A stretch of 64,000 bases of DNA from Desulfurococcaceae archaeon (GTDB lineage Archaea > Thermoproteota > Thermoprotei_A > Sulfolobales > Desulfurococcaceae): contig JAPWUD010000003.1 of assembly GCA_028275705.1 (NCBI GenBank), positions 27,383 to 91,382 of the forward strand, given 5' to 3'. Position numbers and translations under genes: made by a program. Within the stretch, counting starts at the first letter, position 1; each line of letters opens with the position of its first letter. The notes under the pieces are model-generated. The model did not search any database, was not told where the DNA came from, and was given only the letters and a program-made list of their open reading frames with translations. Positions 1 to 9,418 of this stretch are shown here, one piece after another.

Positions 1-107
1 CTCTCAATAACAATAACTTGATCAACAAGTCCACTTATAGCCTGATCTCTCAAAAGCAACTCTACAGTGCCTCCACCACCAGCTATGAGAACACTAAGCT
101 TACCCAA
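1..107 (-). CDS. N-terminus of an unidentified protein, cut by the window edge
   Basis: A leftward reading frame opens with TTG at 105-107 and stays open to base 1. It is preceded by a GGGGTG ribosome binding site on the minus strand (114-119). The 35 visible residues begin MGKLSVLIAGGGG and continue with a hydrophobic/acidic pattern that suggests an alternating beta-alpha nucleotide-binding fold with a glycine-rich first loop. That fold is inferred from pattern only. The family cannot be named from so little sequence. Confidence 0.5.
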   Translation of the reverse strand, partial: MGKLSVLIAGGGGTVELLLRDQAISGLVDQVIVIE

Positions 108-233
108 ATTAAACACCCCTTAGCAAACACCATGTGGAACTCCACGAGATTAAATAATACTGTAAAACCAGCTATTATTTAAAATCCTCCCTTTAAAGCA
201 GTTTTAGAAAAATAAAAACCCCTAGTAGAGACG

Positions 234-327
234 CGGGCCCGCCGGGATTCGAACCCGGGTCCTCCGGCTATCCTCGTATTTGCCGGCTTAGAAGGCCGGC
301 GCCCTCTCCTGGCTAGGCGACGGGCCC
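234..327 (-). tRNA. tRNA-Arg(TCT) with intron
   Basis: The minus strand folds as a cloverleaf with a GGGCCCG/CGGGCCC acceptor stem, discriminator G, and a T arm with loop TTCGAAT. The anticodon stem CCGGC/GCCGG holds a CTTCTAA loop, giving anticodon TCT. The gene is 94 nt against 75 nt for the intron-less Arg-GCG sister at 56168. The surplus 19 nt lie after position 37, the canonical archaeal intron site cut by the BHB endonuclease. CCA is not encoded. Confidence 0.93.
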
Positions 328-396
328 ACTATTTTGTTGTATTTTCAATGGTGATTTATATTTTTATCCTGCATGGGATTGAGGGTATTTCTTCTA

Positions 397-3132
397 CTAG
401 CTACATATTGTTTTCTTTAGTGCTTCTACTATGAGTTCTCTACCTATTAGTTTCGGGGTTTTATATATTACGTGGTCTTGCTTCCCCCCACCCTTAACGC
501 CATGGCTTGAGAGTATTGGTGTTAGTTTCCTCAAGTCTATGTTTTTCGTTCTTGCTGTTTCAGGGTCTATTGAGACTTCAATGCTATCCTCTAGTATTAT
601 AACTGTGAGTATTTTACGCCTAAATACAAGCTCATCTAAAACCTCCTCTAGAAGTTTACTGTCTCTGTGGGGAGGCTCAATTAATACTGTGTGGACACCG
701 CATATATCTATAGCCTCTCTCTCAGCTGAGTCAATAATTTGCTTTTCCACAAGCTTCCTATACTTAGACACCACTGTAGCTAGCTCTTTATTATCTTCTA
801 CTAGTTTTCTAACAGCTGATACCACGTCTTGACCCTTAGCATTGATCAAGCTTAAAACCTCGTCTCGCTCTTTCTCGAGTTTATCAATGTAGTCAACGAG
901 TTTAGAGCCGGCGACAAACTCTAATCTAACAACTCCATCCTGTATCCTCTCGTGGTTAATGATTTTTACTCCACCAACCTCGGCTGTATTATATAAGTGG
1001 GTCCCAAAGCATGCTTGTGCATCCCAGCCTGGTATTTCAACTATTCTCAACTTCTCAGCGTGTACAGCACCTCCTTGGTGAATCTTTACTCCAAACTTAT
1101 TCTCCGCTTCAAAGCGGTCTAGGTAGTGGAATTTGAGATTAATTCTATTATTGACTATTTCATTAGCGACACTCTCGATCTCCTTTACTAACTCCGGTGT
1201 TAGTGGTTTATGGTGTGTTATGTCTAGTCTAGATTTATCACGGGTTTTCTCCGCTCCAGCCTGCCATACATGGTCTCCGAGAACTCTTCTCGCAGCGGCT
1301 AGTACTATGTGTGTTGCGGTATGGTGCCTCATTAGTGTAAAGCGCTTACTCCAGTCTATTTCAACAACTACGCTATCGCCGGGTTTAAAGATGGGCTCTC
1401 GATCTAGTACATGTACAATTGTATCCCCTACTTTTCCAACATAGATTAACTTATAGACTTCGTTGTTAAACCTTAGAATCCCCTCGTCGTGTTCCTGCCC
1501 GCCAGCCCAGGGATATGCGATTGTCTTATCCAACACGACATACTTACCGTAAACACCAAGCACTACAGCCTCTGCACGGGTTAAATATGGGTCTTCGTGG
1601 AATAGCCTCTTTGTCTCACCATAGCTCACAGCCCACTTAGCAACGTCGCCTGGTAATTCATACTCTCTAGACTTCACTATTTGACTTGGTGAAGCATGGC
1701 GAGCGGCGATCATGGAGTAGAAGTCTCTGGGTACCTCTATATGTAATCCCTGTTGCTCAGCTCTCTCAGCTACAAACTCTGGCGGTATTCCATGGGAGTC
1801 GTATAGTTCTACGAGTTCATCTATACTCAAAGCCTTCCTCCTCTTCAATACTTTATCAACTACTTCAACTCCCCTTAGGATCGTGTTTATGAATTTATTT
1901 GTCTCTAATACAGCAACGTCTAGTATATAGTCCCTGTGCCTCTCGAATTTTCCATATATATAGTCGTTTCTCCAGTACTCTATCTGGCGGTTAAATAATT
2001 CCGCGACGATGTCCGGTAGTTTATTATACTCTACACGTAGCTTAGCTAGGTTTCTAAGAAGCCTCCTCATAACAAGCCGTGCTAAGTAGCCTTCACCAGT
2101 ATTTGATGGAACTATACCATCAGATAGCATTAATGAAAGAGTTCTCACGTGGTCTAGTACACTATATAGGTATATAGAGTCGATTAACTCCCTCAAGTAC
2201 TCTCCATACCCAATTGTATTGATCTCTCTCACATACTCATCAATACTCTTCAACTCCTTATCGCTAAGTAAATAGACAATTTTCTTTAATACATCATGAG
2301 GCGGTTCTTCAACGCCAAGTATATTCTTATACTCGTCCACTAGGGAGCCGTAGATCGCATGGAAGCCTGTTGGAGTCTTCTGCGTAAACCAAGCAATTCT
2401 CTCAATTCCATAACCGCAGTCAACTACTAAGACTGGGTTTAATTCGTATTTTCCATTTATAACTTTATATGCCATGTGTACTAGTGTAGCTACCTCCATT
2501 CCATCAATAAGCACCTCTGGTGCAGGGCCTGCATTGCCTCCTCCCTCCCACCAACCCTCTTTGAAAACTAAGTCTTCAATACTCACACCTATTTCCTTGG
2601 TGAAGAACTCTATTGTATTGTCTATAATTCCCTCAGACCAGTAAATGAACTTACCGGGTTTGTTGAATGCGTGCATTCCACCCATTTCAAAGCTAGATAA
2701 GTGTCTTCCAAAGGTTAATCCAACATTGTCAATGTCTGTTAAGCGAATAGAGGGCTGTATTATTACTAGTGGATTGTGTGGAGGCTCTGTTAAACCATCT
2801 GTTGCCTCGGGTTGGAAGACAACTATAGATGCTATTGTTAAGTAGAGATCGTTTCTCCACTTAGCCAATACAGGGTAGGGGTCGATTACTCCATGGCCCT
2901 TTCTCTTGAGGAAATCTATAAACTTCCCTCTAACCTCGCTTAGACTCATCGACTTCACATACTTATAGTCCTTGTAGAGAAAATCATACTTACTACACGG
3001 TCGATCAGGGCATTTATCACGGGGTATAATACTCCAGAAGTACTCCCCGCAAACACTACACTTATACCTCTCGTATCCATAGCGCTTACTCAAATACTCG
3101 TAGTTAACAATCTTCTCCACGGAGTCCACCAA
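397..3132 (-). CDS. alaS: Alanyl-tRNA synthetase, archaeal type
   Basis: Charges tRNA-Ala with alanine and edits mischarged Ser/Gly. At 911 residues it has the archaeal layout. It starts with a zinc-ribbon-like N-terminus (CxxC near residue 25, further cysteines near 41-46). The class II catalytic core follows, with the motif 2 and 3 region roughly at residues 100-260. An editing domain near residue 600 carries HHTATH and, further on, CFGTH, the HxxxH...CxxxH metal site shared with AlaX. A coiled-coil/C-Ala tail ends the protein. The first TTG (3132) sits on the GGTGG motif, so GTG at 3120 with that motif upstream may be the real start. The gene stands downstream of L12 on the same strand, separated by about 120 bp. 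Confidence 0.97.
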   Translation of the reverse strand: MVDSVEKIVNYEYLSKRYGYERYKCSVCGEYFWSIIPRDKCPDRPCSKYDFLYKDYKYVKSMSLSEVRGKFIDFLKRKGHGVIDPYPVLAKWRNDLYLTIASIVVFQPEATDGLTEPPHNPLVIIQPSIRLTDIDNVGLTFGRHLSSFEMGGMHAFNKPGKFIYWSEGIIDNTIEFFTKEIGVSIEDLVFKEGWWEGGGNAGPAPEVLIDGMEVATLVHMAYKVINGKYELNPVLVVDCGYGIERIAWFTQKTPTGFHAIYGSLVDEYKNILGVEEPPHDVLKKIVYLLSDKELKSIDEYVREINTIGYGEYLRELIDSIYLYSVLDHVRTLSLMLSDGIVPSNTGEGYLARLVMRRLLRNLAKLRVEYNKLPDIVAELFNRQIEYWRNDYIYGKFERHRDYILDVAVLETNKFINTILRGVEVVDKVLKRRKALSIDELVELYDSHGIPPEFVAERAEQQGLHIEVPRDFYSMIAARHASPSQIVKSREYELPGDVAKWAVSYGETKRLFHEDPYLTRAEAVVLGVYGKYVVLDKTIAYPWAGGQEHDEGILRFNNEVYKLIYVGKVGDTIVHVLDREPIFKPGDSVVVEIDWSKRFTLMRHHTATHIVLAAARRVLGDHVWQAGAEKTRDKSRLDITHHKPLTPELVKEIESVANEIVNNRINLKFHYLDRFEAENKFGVKIHQGGAVHAEKLRIVEIPGWDAQACFGTHLYNTAEVGGVKIINHERIQDGVVRLEFVAGSKLVDYIDKLEKERDEVLSLINAKGQDVVSAVRKLVEDNKELATVVSKYRKLVEKQIIDSAEREAIDICGVHTVLIEPPHRDSKLLEEVLDELVFRRKILTVIILEDSIEVSIDPETARTKNIDLRKLTPILSSHGVKGGGKQDHVIYKTPKLIGRELIVEALKKTICS

Positions 3133-3253
3133 TACACTGCTTATTTATCAAAAAGTAAAAACAAGTATTTATTTAAGAAAGGAGAACTAGTATTAAGAGT
3201 TAAAAATCATCTAAAAACCTCTACTATGTCTAAGAATGGTAGAATTAGCTCTA

Positions 3254-3583
3254 CTAACCGAATAGTGCTGAGAATCCTTCTGCTAGTGCTTCCTCACTTA
3301 GTTCTTTACTCTCTTCTTTCTCCTTCTTCTCCTCCTCTTTCCTTGGTTGCTCTGCAGCTGCTGGAGCAGCTTGAGCTGGGGCAGCTGCTACGGGTGCTGC
3401 TAATGCCTGCTCTAGAACCTTTGCTATATCAATGTTCTTTAAGGCGGCAACTAGTGATTTAACGCGGACTTCATCTACATTTACACCAGCGGCTTCAAGT
3501 ACTTTCTTAAGATTCTCTTCATTTATTTCTTTACCGGCTTTGTAAAGCAGTAGCGAAGCATATACATACTCTATACTAACCAC
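3254..3583 (-). CDS. rpl12: Ribosomal protein L12 (P1/P2 type stalk protein)
   Basis: This 109-residue acidic stalk protein recruits translation factors to the 50S subunit. A helical N-terminal dimerisation domain (residues 1-60) is followed by an Ala/Pro hinge (about 65-82) and a charged Lys/Glu tail ending EGFSALFG, the factor-binding motif. It starts at GTG; the usual archaeal start context (MEYxYA...) begins a few residues later. The gene is separated from L10 by 331 bp and appears to have its own promoter. Its last 61 nt, including the stop codon, are identical to the end of the L10 gene. Confidence 0.96.
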   Translation of the reverse strand: MVSIEYVYASLLLYKAGKEINEENLKKVLEAAGVNVDEVRVKSLVAALKNIDIAKVLEQALAAPVAAAPAQAAPAAAEQPRKEEEKKEKEESKELSEEALAEGFSALFG

Positions 3584-3914
3584 CCCTCGTAACTCTAGCC
3601 TTTTGGTTTTAGATGTAGTTAAGGGCTTTTAAATACGACTCCATAGCGGTAATAGAGAAAAATCCAAGTAAATCCAAGTGCTATAAGTAAATAAATATTC
3701 ATCAACGTTTCAAACAACATAAGAACATGTCCTGGGGCCGGCTTAAAAGTACTTGTTTCAAATAAATCTGAAATTTATCCCGCATTCTCATATGACGCGG
3801 GCATCTAGTTGTAAAATACTGAGTGGCATTTAGAGATTCTATTAGCAAACCCGAATAATTAAATCTAACTTCCACCTACCTTGAAAGGGGGTTTTTGTTG
3901 TAAAATGTGGAAAA
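3584..3914 (-). promoter_or_regulatory. L10-L12 intergenic region with a separate L12 promoter
   Basis: These 331 bp contain no convincing gene. On the minus strand an ATTTAAAAG TATA-like box (3626-3634) lies about 43-50 nt upstream of the L12 start. That is consistent with a second promoter allowing extra L12, which is the only multi-copy ribosomal protein. The remainder is AT-rich with no strong hairpin. A terminator for the upstream L11-L1-L10 transcript could lie here but is not obvious. Confidence 0.5.
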
Positions 3915-4922
3915 CTAACCGAATAGTGCTGAGAATCCTTCTGCTAGTGCTTCCTCACTTAGTTCTTTACTCTCCTCTTTCTCCTTCTCCTCCTCTTTCT
4001 TTTCTTCTTTTACTTGGGGTTGTGGTGTTGGTGTTTTAACTTCAAGCCCCAATTCTGGTGCGTATTTTGAGATTTCCGATGCTAGTAGTAGTGCTTTTAA
4101 TTGTGCAGTCTTTAGTATGTGTTCAGCTGTTTCATTTGTTATGTATCCAGCCTCGGTTGCTAGCACTAAGGCTTGTAGATGAGCTCTAGTGAAAACGAGG
4201 CTTAATACCGGTGGTTCGGGTATCACTAGTTCTATTGCGAGTTTTAATGCATCGAATGCAGCATTTCTCAGCATTCCTTCATACTCTGGGATATTAAGTA
4301 CTAGTTTTTCACCTGGAATTATTAATTCCCCGTCTCGACCGCACTTTATTTTAACTCTTACCTCTTTAAGAGCCAGTCCTAGTTTTTGGAGTAGACTAGC
4401 TAGTTCAGGCGAGATCTTATCTCCTGGTTTAGCTACTACAGTGTCCTTAGCGACATATATTACGTTACCCTGTACTTTAGTGGGTATTTTTAACCTACCA
4501 AAGGTACTTAGCATTGGACCTGCAGGAATCCCCGTGTTACCCTCTGGTATGAGGATTTCTTTGTCTGTTACCTCGCCTGGTCCATAGTAGTCCCTTGTGA
4601 CGAAGTTTCTTACGATATCTGCTATTTCGAATACGTTTAGATTTGTAAAGATCAGCATTACTTGCCCAGTCATGTGGGGTTCTAGTTCTTTAACTGGGAG
4701 ATTAAGGGCTTCAAGTGCTTTCAATGCAACTCTCGGCTTGACAACTCTTGCAATAGCTATTTTATTGAGTTTTTTACGTAGCATTTGAATGTGTTTTGCT
4801 GGAACACCAGTTAAATCCAGTACTAGGAATACTGGATACTTCTCAGCGAGTTCTCTTATTTCACTAGCTATCTTAGCCTTCCACTCGGGTACTTTTTTGT
4901 GAATAGCCCTCAAAGCACTCAA
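3915..4922 (-). CDS. rpl10: Ribosomal protein L10 (P0 homologue)
   Basis: This is the base of the ribosomal stalk; it binds 23S rRNA with L11 and carries several L12 dimers. The 335 residues comprise an N-terminal rRNA-binding domain, the archaeal/eukaryal insertion, helical L12-docking segments (about 230-290) and an acidic tail shared with L12. Start is TTG at 4922 behind an AGGTGG site. The gene follows L1 by 11 bp in the L11-L1-L10-L12 order universal in archaea. The tail is near-identical at DNA level to that of L12 (see findings). Confidence 0.96.
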   Translation of the reverse strand: MSALRAIHKKVPEWKAKIASEIRELAEKYPVFLVLDLTGVPAKHIQMLRKKLNKIAIARVVKPRVALKALEALNLPVKELEPHMTGQVMLIFTNLNVFEIADIVRNFVTRDYYGPGEVTDKEILIPEGNTGIPAGPMLSTFGRLKIPTKVQGNVIYVAKDTVVAKPGDKISPELASLLQKLGLALKEVRVKIKCGRDGELIIPGEKLVLNIPEYEGMLRNAAFDALKLAIELVIPEPPVLSLVFTRAHLQALVLATEAGYITNETAEHILKTAQLKALLLASEISKYAPELGLEVKTPTPQPQVKEEKKEEEKEKEESKELSEEALAEGFSALFG

Positions 4923-4933
4923 TTAATCCACCT

Positions 4934-5581
4934 CTATAAGCTAAGCTCTACTGGTATACCCATTGTTGTCTTAAATATAATTTTACCTATATTAGCCATT
5001 CTAGCCGGTAATTTCCCCTCGATAGCTGAGAGAACTGCGAGAGCGTTTTCAGCTAGGTCTTCGGGCTTCATATCTTCTGTTCCAATAGTTGTCATTATTA
5101 CTGGTTGATCCTTTATTTTAACTAAGACAATGTTCTTATATCTCTCGATAATGGGCTTAATTGCGCCTCCAGATGGTAGTGGAATGGGTATTTTCCCTCT
5201 AGGTCCTAAAGCTGGGCCAAGAACTCTTCCAGCAATACCCATGAGGTCTGGCTTTATCAATACCCAATCACACTCTGATGCAATTCTCTTTGCCTGCTTC
5301 TTATTTATGTCTCGTAGCTCACTACTTAGTATTACTTTATATGCACCTGCCTCCTTAGCTGCCTCAGCGAGGTCTGGATCTACTACAACGCATACTCTCC
5401 CCTCTCTACCCCTTCCCTTTGGTAGGTGAACCGCCTCCCTGATCTTCAATTGCTGGGTTTTTAAATCTACATCACGTAGGACTATTATAAAGTCCACGCT
5501 CTGCTTGAAGCCACGTCCTTTTCCCAGCTCAATTGCCTTTTCAATGTGTTTAGCTAGTAAATCCCTACTTGGTAGAGACAT
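4934..5581 (-). CDS. rpl1: Ribosomal protein L1
   Basis: L1 stalk protein of the 50S subunit, involved in E-site tRNA release. In several archaea it is also a translational autorepressor of this operon. The 215-residue length is standard. The conserved region around residues 120-145 (GPALGPRGKIPIPLP, with TTIGTEDM further on) is intact. It follows L11 after a 4-bp gap, so translational coupling is likely. Confidence 0.96.
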   Translation of the reverse strand: MSLPSRDLLAKHIEKAIELGKGRGFKQSVDFIIVLRDVDLKTQQLKIREAVHLPKGRGREGRVCVVVDPDLAEAAKEAGAYKVILSSELRDINKKQAKRIASECDWVLIKPDLMGIAGRVLGPALGPRGKIPIPLPSGGAIKPIIERYKNIVLVKIKDQPVIMTTIGTEDMKPEDLAENALAVLSAIEGKLPARMANIGKIIFKTTMGIPVELSL

Positions 5582-5585
5582 TTAA

Positions 5586-6095
5586 TTACACCTCCTTCTC
5601 CCACTCCTCCAAATACTTCGAGAGTACTTCATCATAGTAACCCTGCTCTAGCAATTTAATAGCTTCTCCAGGGTCTTTTCCATCAACAGTAACCCCTATA
5701 GACTTAGCGGTTCCAAGTACTGTTTTCACAGCTGCTTTTAATGTTTTACTAGTAAGCTGTGACTTCTTCATAATTGCTACTTTAACAACATCTTCGAATT
5801 TAATATCTCCAATCTTCTTGTGTGCAGGGTCGCCGGTGGGCTCTTTTGCACCAGCGGCTTTCATTAAGAGAGCAGTAGTTGTTGGGATCCCAACTCTAAC
5901 TTCAAATTTACGGGCATCAGTATCAACTTCTACTTCAACTGGTACCGGCAACCCCTCGTAGTCCTTAGTTAATTCATTTATTTTGTTTACTACTTCACCT
6001 ATGTTGAGTTTATAGGGTGAGAGAGAGGGTCCTATTGGTGGACCCGGTGTAGCCTTACCTCCCTCAACTATGAATTTCAGTGTTTTCTTAACCAC
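5586..6095 (-). CDS. rpl11: Ribosomal protein L11
   Basis: Binds the GTPase-associated centre of 23S rRNA at the stalk base. The 169 residues contain the diagnostic N-terminal motif [15 protein letters not shown] (about 13-27) and a C-terminal rRNA-binding domain with [12 protein letters not shown] short C-terminal extension after residue 140 is typical of archaea. It starts at GTG with a GGTGG site that overlaps the end of spt5 just upstream. Confidence 0.96.
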   Translation of the reverse strand: MVKKTLKFIVEGGKATPGPPIGPSLSPYKLNIGEVVNKINELTKDYEGLPVPVEVEVDTDARKFEVRVGIPTTTALLMKAAGAKEPTGDPAHKKIGDIKFEDVVKVAIMKKSQLTSKTLKAAVKTVLGTAKSIGVTVDGKDPGEAIKLLEQGYYDEVLSKYLEEWEKEV

Positions 6096-6097
6096 GT

Positions 6098-6586
6098 CTA
6101 GCCACCTTTCTTAACATAGTTTATTGGTATTGTTACAGGTATTGAAAAAGTAGCCTCTAATAGATTAACAGTAAGGGTATTTTTGCTTTTATCTATTGAT
6201 ACAACGCGGGCCCTCATACCTCTAAATGGCCCTCGAGTGATCTCAACTATTTCCCCAACACTAATTTCCTCCACTATTTCCTTTGGCTTGAGTAATCCCA
6301 CGAGGTCACTTATTGGAATTCTCATTACTCTTTGGGAGGCATACTTAATTCCAGTTATGAAGCTATATAACTCAGTTGGGTTAGAGGTCTCTACGAATAC
6401 GTATCCCTTCACTCCTGGGGCTACAAGAATACTCTTTATGTTTAAACCCCTACCCTTATTCAGTGACTCGAGTATTCTCCTCTCTATGATTAATGCAACG
6501 TCTAGTTCTCTACCTGAAGTAGTCTTAACTGCATATACAGATAGCTCTGGCTTCTCCTCCTTACCTCCACTACTCATATTGCTCAA
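6098..6586 (-). CDS. spt5: Transcription elongation factor Spt5 (NusG homologue)
   Basis: Processivity factor that binds the RNA polymerase clamp coiled coil. The 162-residue protein has an NGN domain (about 15-100) and a C-terminal KOW domain (about 105-155) with [18 protein letters not shown]. The TTG start overlaps the secE stop as TTGA; an internal ATG three codons later is an alternative. Archaeal Spt5 pairs with Spt4, which is not in this window. Confidence 0.95.
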   Translation of the reverse strand: MSNMSSGGKEEKPELSVYAVKTTSGRELDVALIIERRILESLNKGRGLNIKSILVAPGVKGYVFVETSNPTELYSFITGIKYASQRVMRIPISDLVGLLKPKEIVEEISVGEIVEITRGPFRGMRARVVSIDKSKNTLTVNLLEATFSIPVTIPINYVKKGG

Positions 6587-6762
6587 CCTGGAAATGGATA
6601 TAGTGTAGTGTAGAAGATTAAGCGAATTACAAAAGCTATTGCCCCCACGAGAACTAAGCCTATTAAAGTTATTTTTAATAGTGTCATATACTCCTCTCTA
6701 TCGGGCTTCGTAGCTATTTGAATAATCCTTCTCCAAGCATCAATAAGCTCTCTCAAATTCAA
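6583..6762 (-). CDS. secE: Preprotein translocase subunit SecE (Sss1/Sec61 gamma)
   Basis: A 59-residue frame between ftsY and spt5 reads MNLRELIDAWRRI, then a KPDREEY amphipathic segment, and one transmembrane helix ending YPFPG. This is the classic single-span archaeal SecE. TTG at 6760-6762 is preceded at correct spacing by AGGTG (6771-6775). The stop overlaps the spt5 start. It clamps the SecY channel, and its position beside ftsY joins the translocon and SRP receptor in one transcript. Confidence 0.9.
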   Translation of the reverse strand: MNLRELIDAWRRIIQIATKPDREEYMTLLKITLIGLVLVGAIAFVIRLIFYTTLYPFPG

Positions 6763-6772
6763 TTCAATACAC

Positions 6773-7672
6773 CTATCCCTCTACTGGAAGCACTTTATCT
6801 AGGTATTCTAAGTAATTAAAAGGTTTTAAATCCCTATAGGACTGCCCAGTTCCAACATAAATAACAGGCTTCTTCAACACGTAGACTAGTGAGATTGGAA
6901 CCCCGCCTTCTTCGTAAGCATCAAACTTCGTTACAATAAATCCATCTACGCCCACTGCTTCATTAAAGAACCTGGCTTGCTCAACAGCGTCATTACCTGT
7001 TAATGCATCAACCACTAGGAGTTTAAAATCTGGCTTAACAACTCTAACAATCTTCCTGAGTTCATTCACTAAGTCTACATCTGTGTGCATTCTCCCAGCT
7101 GTATCCACCAGGAGAACATCAAATCCCCTACTCTGAGCAAACTGTATAGCATCGTAGGCTACTGATGCAGGGTCAACGCCATACTTACTCATGAACACTG
7201 GTATACCAGTCCTCTCCGAGTGCTTTTTCAATTGTTCTTGTGCAGCAGCTCTAAATGTATCAGCTGCAACCATGAGTGGGCGGAGTCCTTGTTCTCTAAA
7301 ATACACTGCTACTTTTGCAATAGTTGTGGTTTTACCAACTCCATTTACACCCATAAATAGTACTTTAAACGGCTTCTTTCCACTAGCGAGCCCTAATAAG
7401 TCTACACTGCCTGCATTCTCGAAATAAGATGAAATTATACCTCGTAGTGATTCTACAAGTGTTTTCCTATCCCTGATCTCCCCTTCAAGAATCAATACTC
7501 TCAATTTACCTGCAATGTCCTCAGCAGCCTCGTACGCTACATCTCTACTAATGAGCTCTAGTTTTAGATCTTCAAGTAGATCGAGGAGTTTATCCTTAGA
7601 TGTAAGTAGTGAAGCCGCTGAGTCTACAAACTTCTTGAATACATCCCTTAGCTTGGAGAGCTTTGAAAACAA
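6773..7672 (-). CDS. ftsY: SRP receptor GTPase FtsY
   Basis: Docks ribosome-nascent-chain-SRP complexes at the membrane. The 299 residues show an N domain (about 1-90) and a G domain with P-loop GVNGVGKTT (about 108-116), DTAGR (G3) and TKFD (G4). The acidic A domain of bacterial FtsY is absent, as usual in archaea. It ends 10 bp before secE and follows prefoldin alpha by 13 bp. Confidence 0.96.
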   Translation of the reverse strand: MFSKLSKLRDVFKKFVDSAASLLTSKDKLLDLLEDLKLELISRDVAYEAAEDIAGKLRVLILEGEIRDRKTLVESLRGIISSYFENAGSVDLLGLASGKKPFKVLFMGVNGVGKTTTIAKVAVYFREQGLRPLMVAADTFRAAAQEQLKKHSERTGIPVFMSKYGVDPASVAYDAIQFAQSRGFDVLLVDTAGRMHTDVDLVNELRKIVRVVKPDFKLLVVDALTGNDAVEQARFFNEAVGVDGFIVTKFDAYEEGGVPISLVYVLKKPVIYVGTGQSYRDLKPFNYLEYLDKVLPVEG

Positions 7673-7685
7673 TTTAACTACACTC

Positions 7686-8147
7686 CTACCGTGTTTTCTG
7701 TTGCTGTGACTGAATCACTTGGTTTAAAATCCTCTGTAGACCGAGATATTCCTCAGCCATTGCTCGGCGCCTTGATTGGAGTTGATTGATCTCCCCTTCC
7801 AGTACTTGAATCCTCTTTGTGAGTATCTCTATAGCTTTTTCCCTATTTGTCTTTAAGTAGTAGCCTAATCCCAGGTTTACTAGTAGATTGCTCTCCCATC
7901 TCTCAAGTATTTTAGCGGGGATCATTATGCTCGACAACCTGTCAATTATTATAAAGCCTTCACCTGGGGTTTCACTGAGGTTTTTCAGGGTTTCAAGTGA
8001 TAGCTGTAGTTCTCTATATTGTGATAGGTATGTATTGATCGCTGAGTCTAGCACTTCAATGCTCTCTCTTAGTTCCTCGACTCTAGCGACTAATTCTTCA
8101 AGTGTTATAACTCTCCTCTCCTCTCTAGGTGTCTTCTCAAGGGTCAT
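7686..8147 (-). CDS. pfdA: Prefoldin subunit alpha
   Basis: Holdase chaperone subunit that, with beta subunits, hands unfolded proteins to the thermosome. The 153 residues form two long helices (coiled coil about 12-55 and 105-150) flanking a beta-hairpin centre (about 65-95), with DRLSSIMIPAKI typical of the alpha hairpin. The start ATG overlaps the stop of the LX gene as ATGA. Confidence 0.9.
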   Translation of the reverse strand: MTLEKTPREERRVITLEELVARVEELRESIEVLDSAINTYLSQYRELQLSLETLKNLSETPGEGFIIIDRLSSIMIPAKILERWESNLLVNLGLGYYLKTNREKAIEILTKRIQVLEGEINQLQSRRRAMAEEYLGLQRILNQVIQSQQQKTR

Positions 8148-8410
8148 TGCTTAACTAGCCTCTCCACTTTGAGTAGTGAGAGTACTTCGGGACGTGTAGC
8201 CTCCTCTGGTGTTATAACCTCCACTTTCTCAATCCTTATATGGCATCTCTTCAACTTATGCCTACTCCCAAGATTAGAGTAGACTTTCTCCAGTGCTTCT
8301 TTCTCTGTAAGTGCTCTCACCTCCTGGGTAAACTTCTGCCATACTGGGTATTTATGATGACTAATCATCATATACCCTACTACTCTGTACACTTTAACCT
8401 CCTCACTCAT
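8144..8410 (-). CDS. rplX: Ribosomal protein LX (L18a/L20a family)
   Basis: Small archaeal 50S protein homologous to half of eukaryotic L18a. The 88 residues include VYRVVGYMM, a KFTQEVRALTEKEALEKVYSN-type core and GSRHKLKR, characteristic of the family. It overlaps aIF6 upstream and pfdA downstream by 4 nt each, which indicates tight translational coupling. Confidence 0.9.
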   Translation of the reverse strand: MSEEVKVYRVVGYMMISHHKYPVWQKFTQEVRALTEKEALEKVYSNLGSRHKLKRCHIRIEKVEVITPEEATRPEVLSLLKVERLVKQ

Positions 8411-9096
8411 CCCCCACCACCAAAACCAGTTCTTATACGGAGTATCTCCGGTCCTGTAGTATTTCCACCTACAACAACACCTTTATTATTTGCTACAATA
8501 CCGCTTTTAACGTAGGGTACACCCCCGTTAACAGTAGCGTACTCCACTGAAACCTTAGTTATGGACTTTAAGAGCTTTATATCGTCTTCACTCGCATCTG
8601 GGTGTATTACCCCACCATTATCATTTACTACGGCAACGCTTCCAGGTATATCTAGGTTTACTAATCTAGCCTTGTAAACTTCTACACCTAGGGAATTAGT
8701 TAGCCGCTTTACCTCTTCTTCTTCGAGGAGCGGGCTTACAATGCATCCATGATTATTGCAGAGTATGAGGTTTCCTAGAGCCGTGTACTTAGTGTTTAAA
8801 ACAACGATCTCCACGTCTACACTGTTTTCCCTTATTGTTTTCTTCACCCACTCTAATTCATCCTCGAAGATTATACGGGGAACTACTATAGCATTGTTGT
8901 TTCCAGCTAGGAAAACCCCGTTGAGAATAGTCCCAGCGATTTTCGTTACTATGGGAGTAGCGTTTAATACACTATTTACTTCCCTCACATCGTCTTCTCC
9001 AATGCCAGGTGGGAGAATGAGCACTTTATCATTTGCAAATGCATATATCCCTATATTTGAATTTCCAAAAAAGCTCATCCTAGTTATCTCAACCAT
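8407..9096 (-). CDS. eif6: Translation initiation factor aIF6
   Basis: Anti-association factor that binds the 50S face near L14 and L24e and prevents premature subunit joining. The penta-fold pseudosymmetric repeats are visible as five related blocks (e.g. GNSNIGIYA, NNAIVVP, NNHGCIVSP, NDNGGVIHP, NNKGVVVG). ATG at 9096 (229 residues) is preferred because GGTG lies about 10 nt upstream; an in-frame start at 9108 would place the ribosome site inside the gene. The glycine-rich C-terminus ends GFGGGG. Confidence 0.94.
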   Translation of the reverse strand: MVEITRMSFFGNSNIGIYAFANDKVLILPPGIGEDDVREVNSVLNATPIVTKIAGTILNGVFLAGNNNAIVVPRIIFEDELEWVKKTIRENSVDVEIVVLNTKYTALGNLILCNNHGCIVSPLLEEEEVKRLTNSLGVEVYKARLVNLDIPGSVAVVNDNGGVIHPDASEDDIKLLKSITKVSVEYATVNGGVPYVKSGIVANNKGVVVGGNTTGPEILRIRTGFGGGG

Positions 9097-9112
9097 TAAA
9101 AGCACCATTAGA

Positions 9113-9406
9113 CTACCTAGCAGTAGCTCTACTGGATCTAGCTAAGAGTACTTCAGCTACTTTCTCCTCTTTATTAAACCTTACCTCGACAACTACTCTA
9201 CGCGGTGGCTTCTCTCTTCCACGAGACCATATGAAGTCGTTTACAGCTGGGTGAATAATGATCCTCTCTGCCTCCTTGTAGTGGCGTGCAATATACTTCT
9301 TCAAGAGCCTTAAAGCACGGTCTGCTCTATTCATTCTCCTGCCATAATAAACGCGCCTCAGTGGAACTACGTGTATCTCCTTCTCAACACCCTTCTCCTC
9401 GCTCAC
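9113..9406 (-). CDS. rpl31e: Ribosomal protein L31e
   Basis: Archaeal/eukaryal 50S protein near the polypeptide exit tunnel. The 97 residues contain the hallmark VVPLRRVYYGRRMNRADRAL and the later HPAVNDFIWSRG segment. It lies in the conserved L39e-L31e-aIF6 order, 12 bp after L39e. Confidence 0.95.
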   Translation of the reverse strand: MSEEKGVEKEIHVVPLRRVYYGRRMNRADRALRLLKKYIARHYKEAERIIIHPAVNDFIWSRGREKPPRRVVVEVRFNKEEKVAEVLLARSSRATAR

Positions 9407-9418
9407 ACCCCGCCACCT

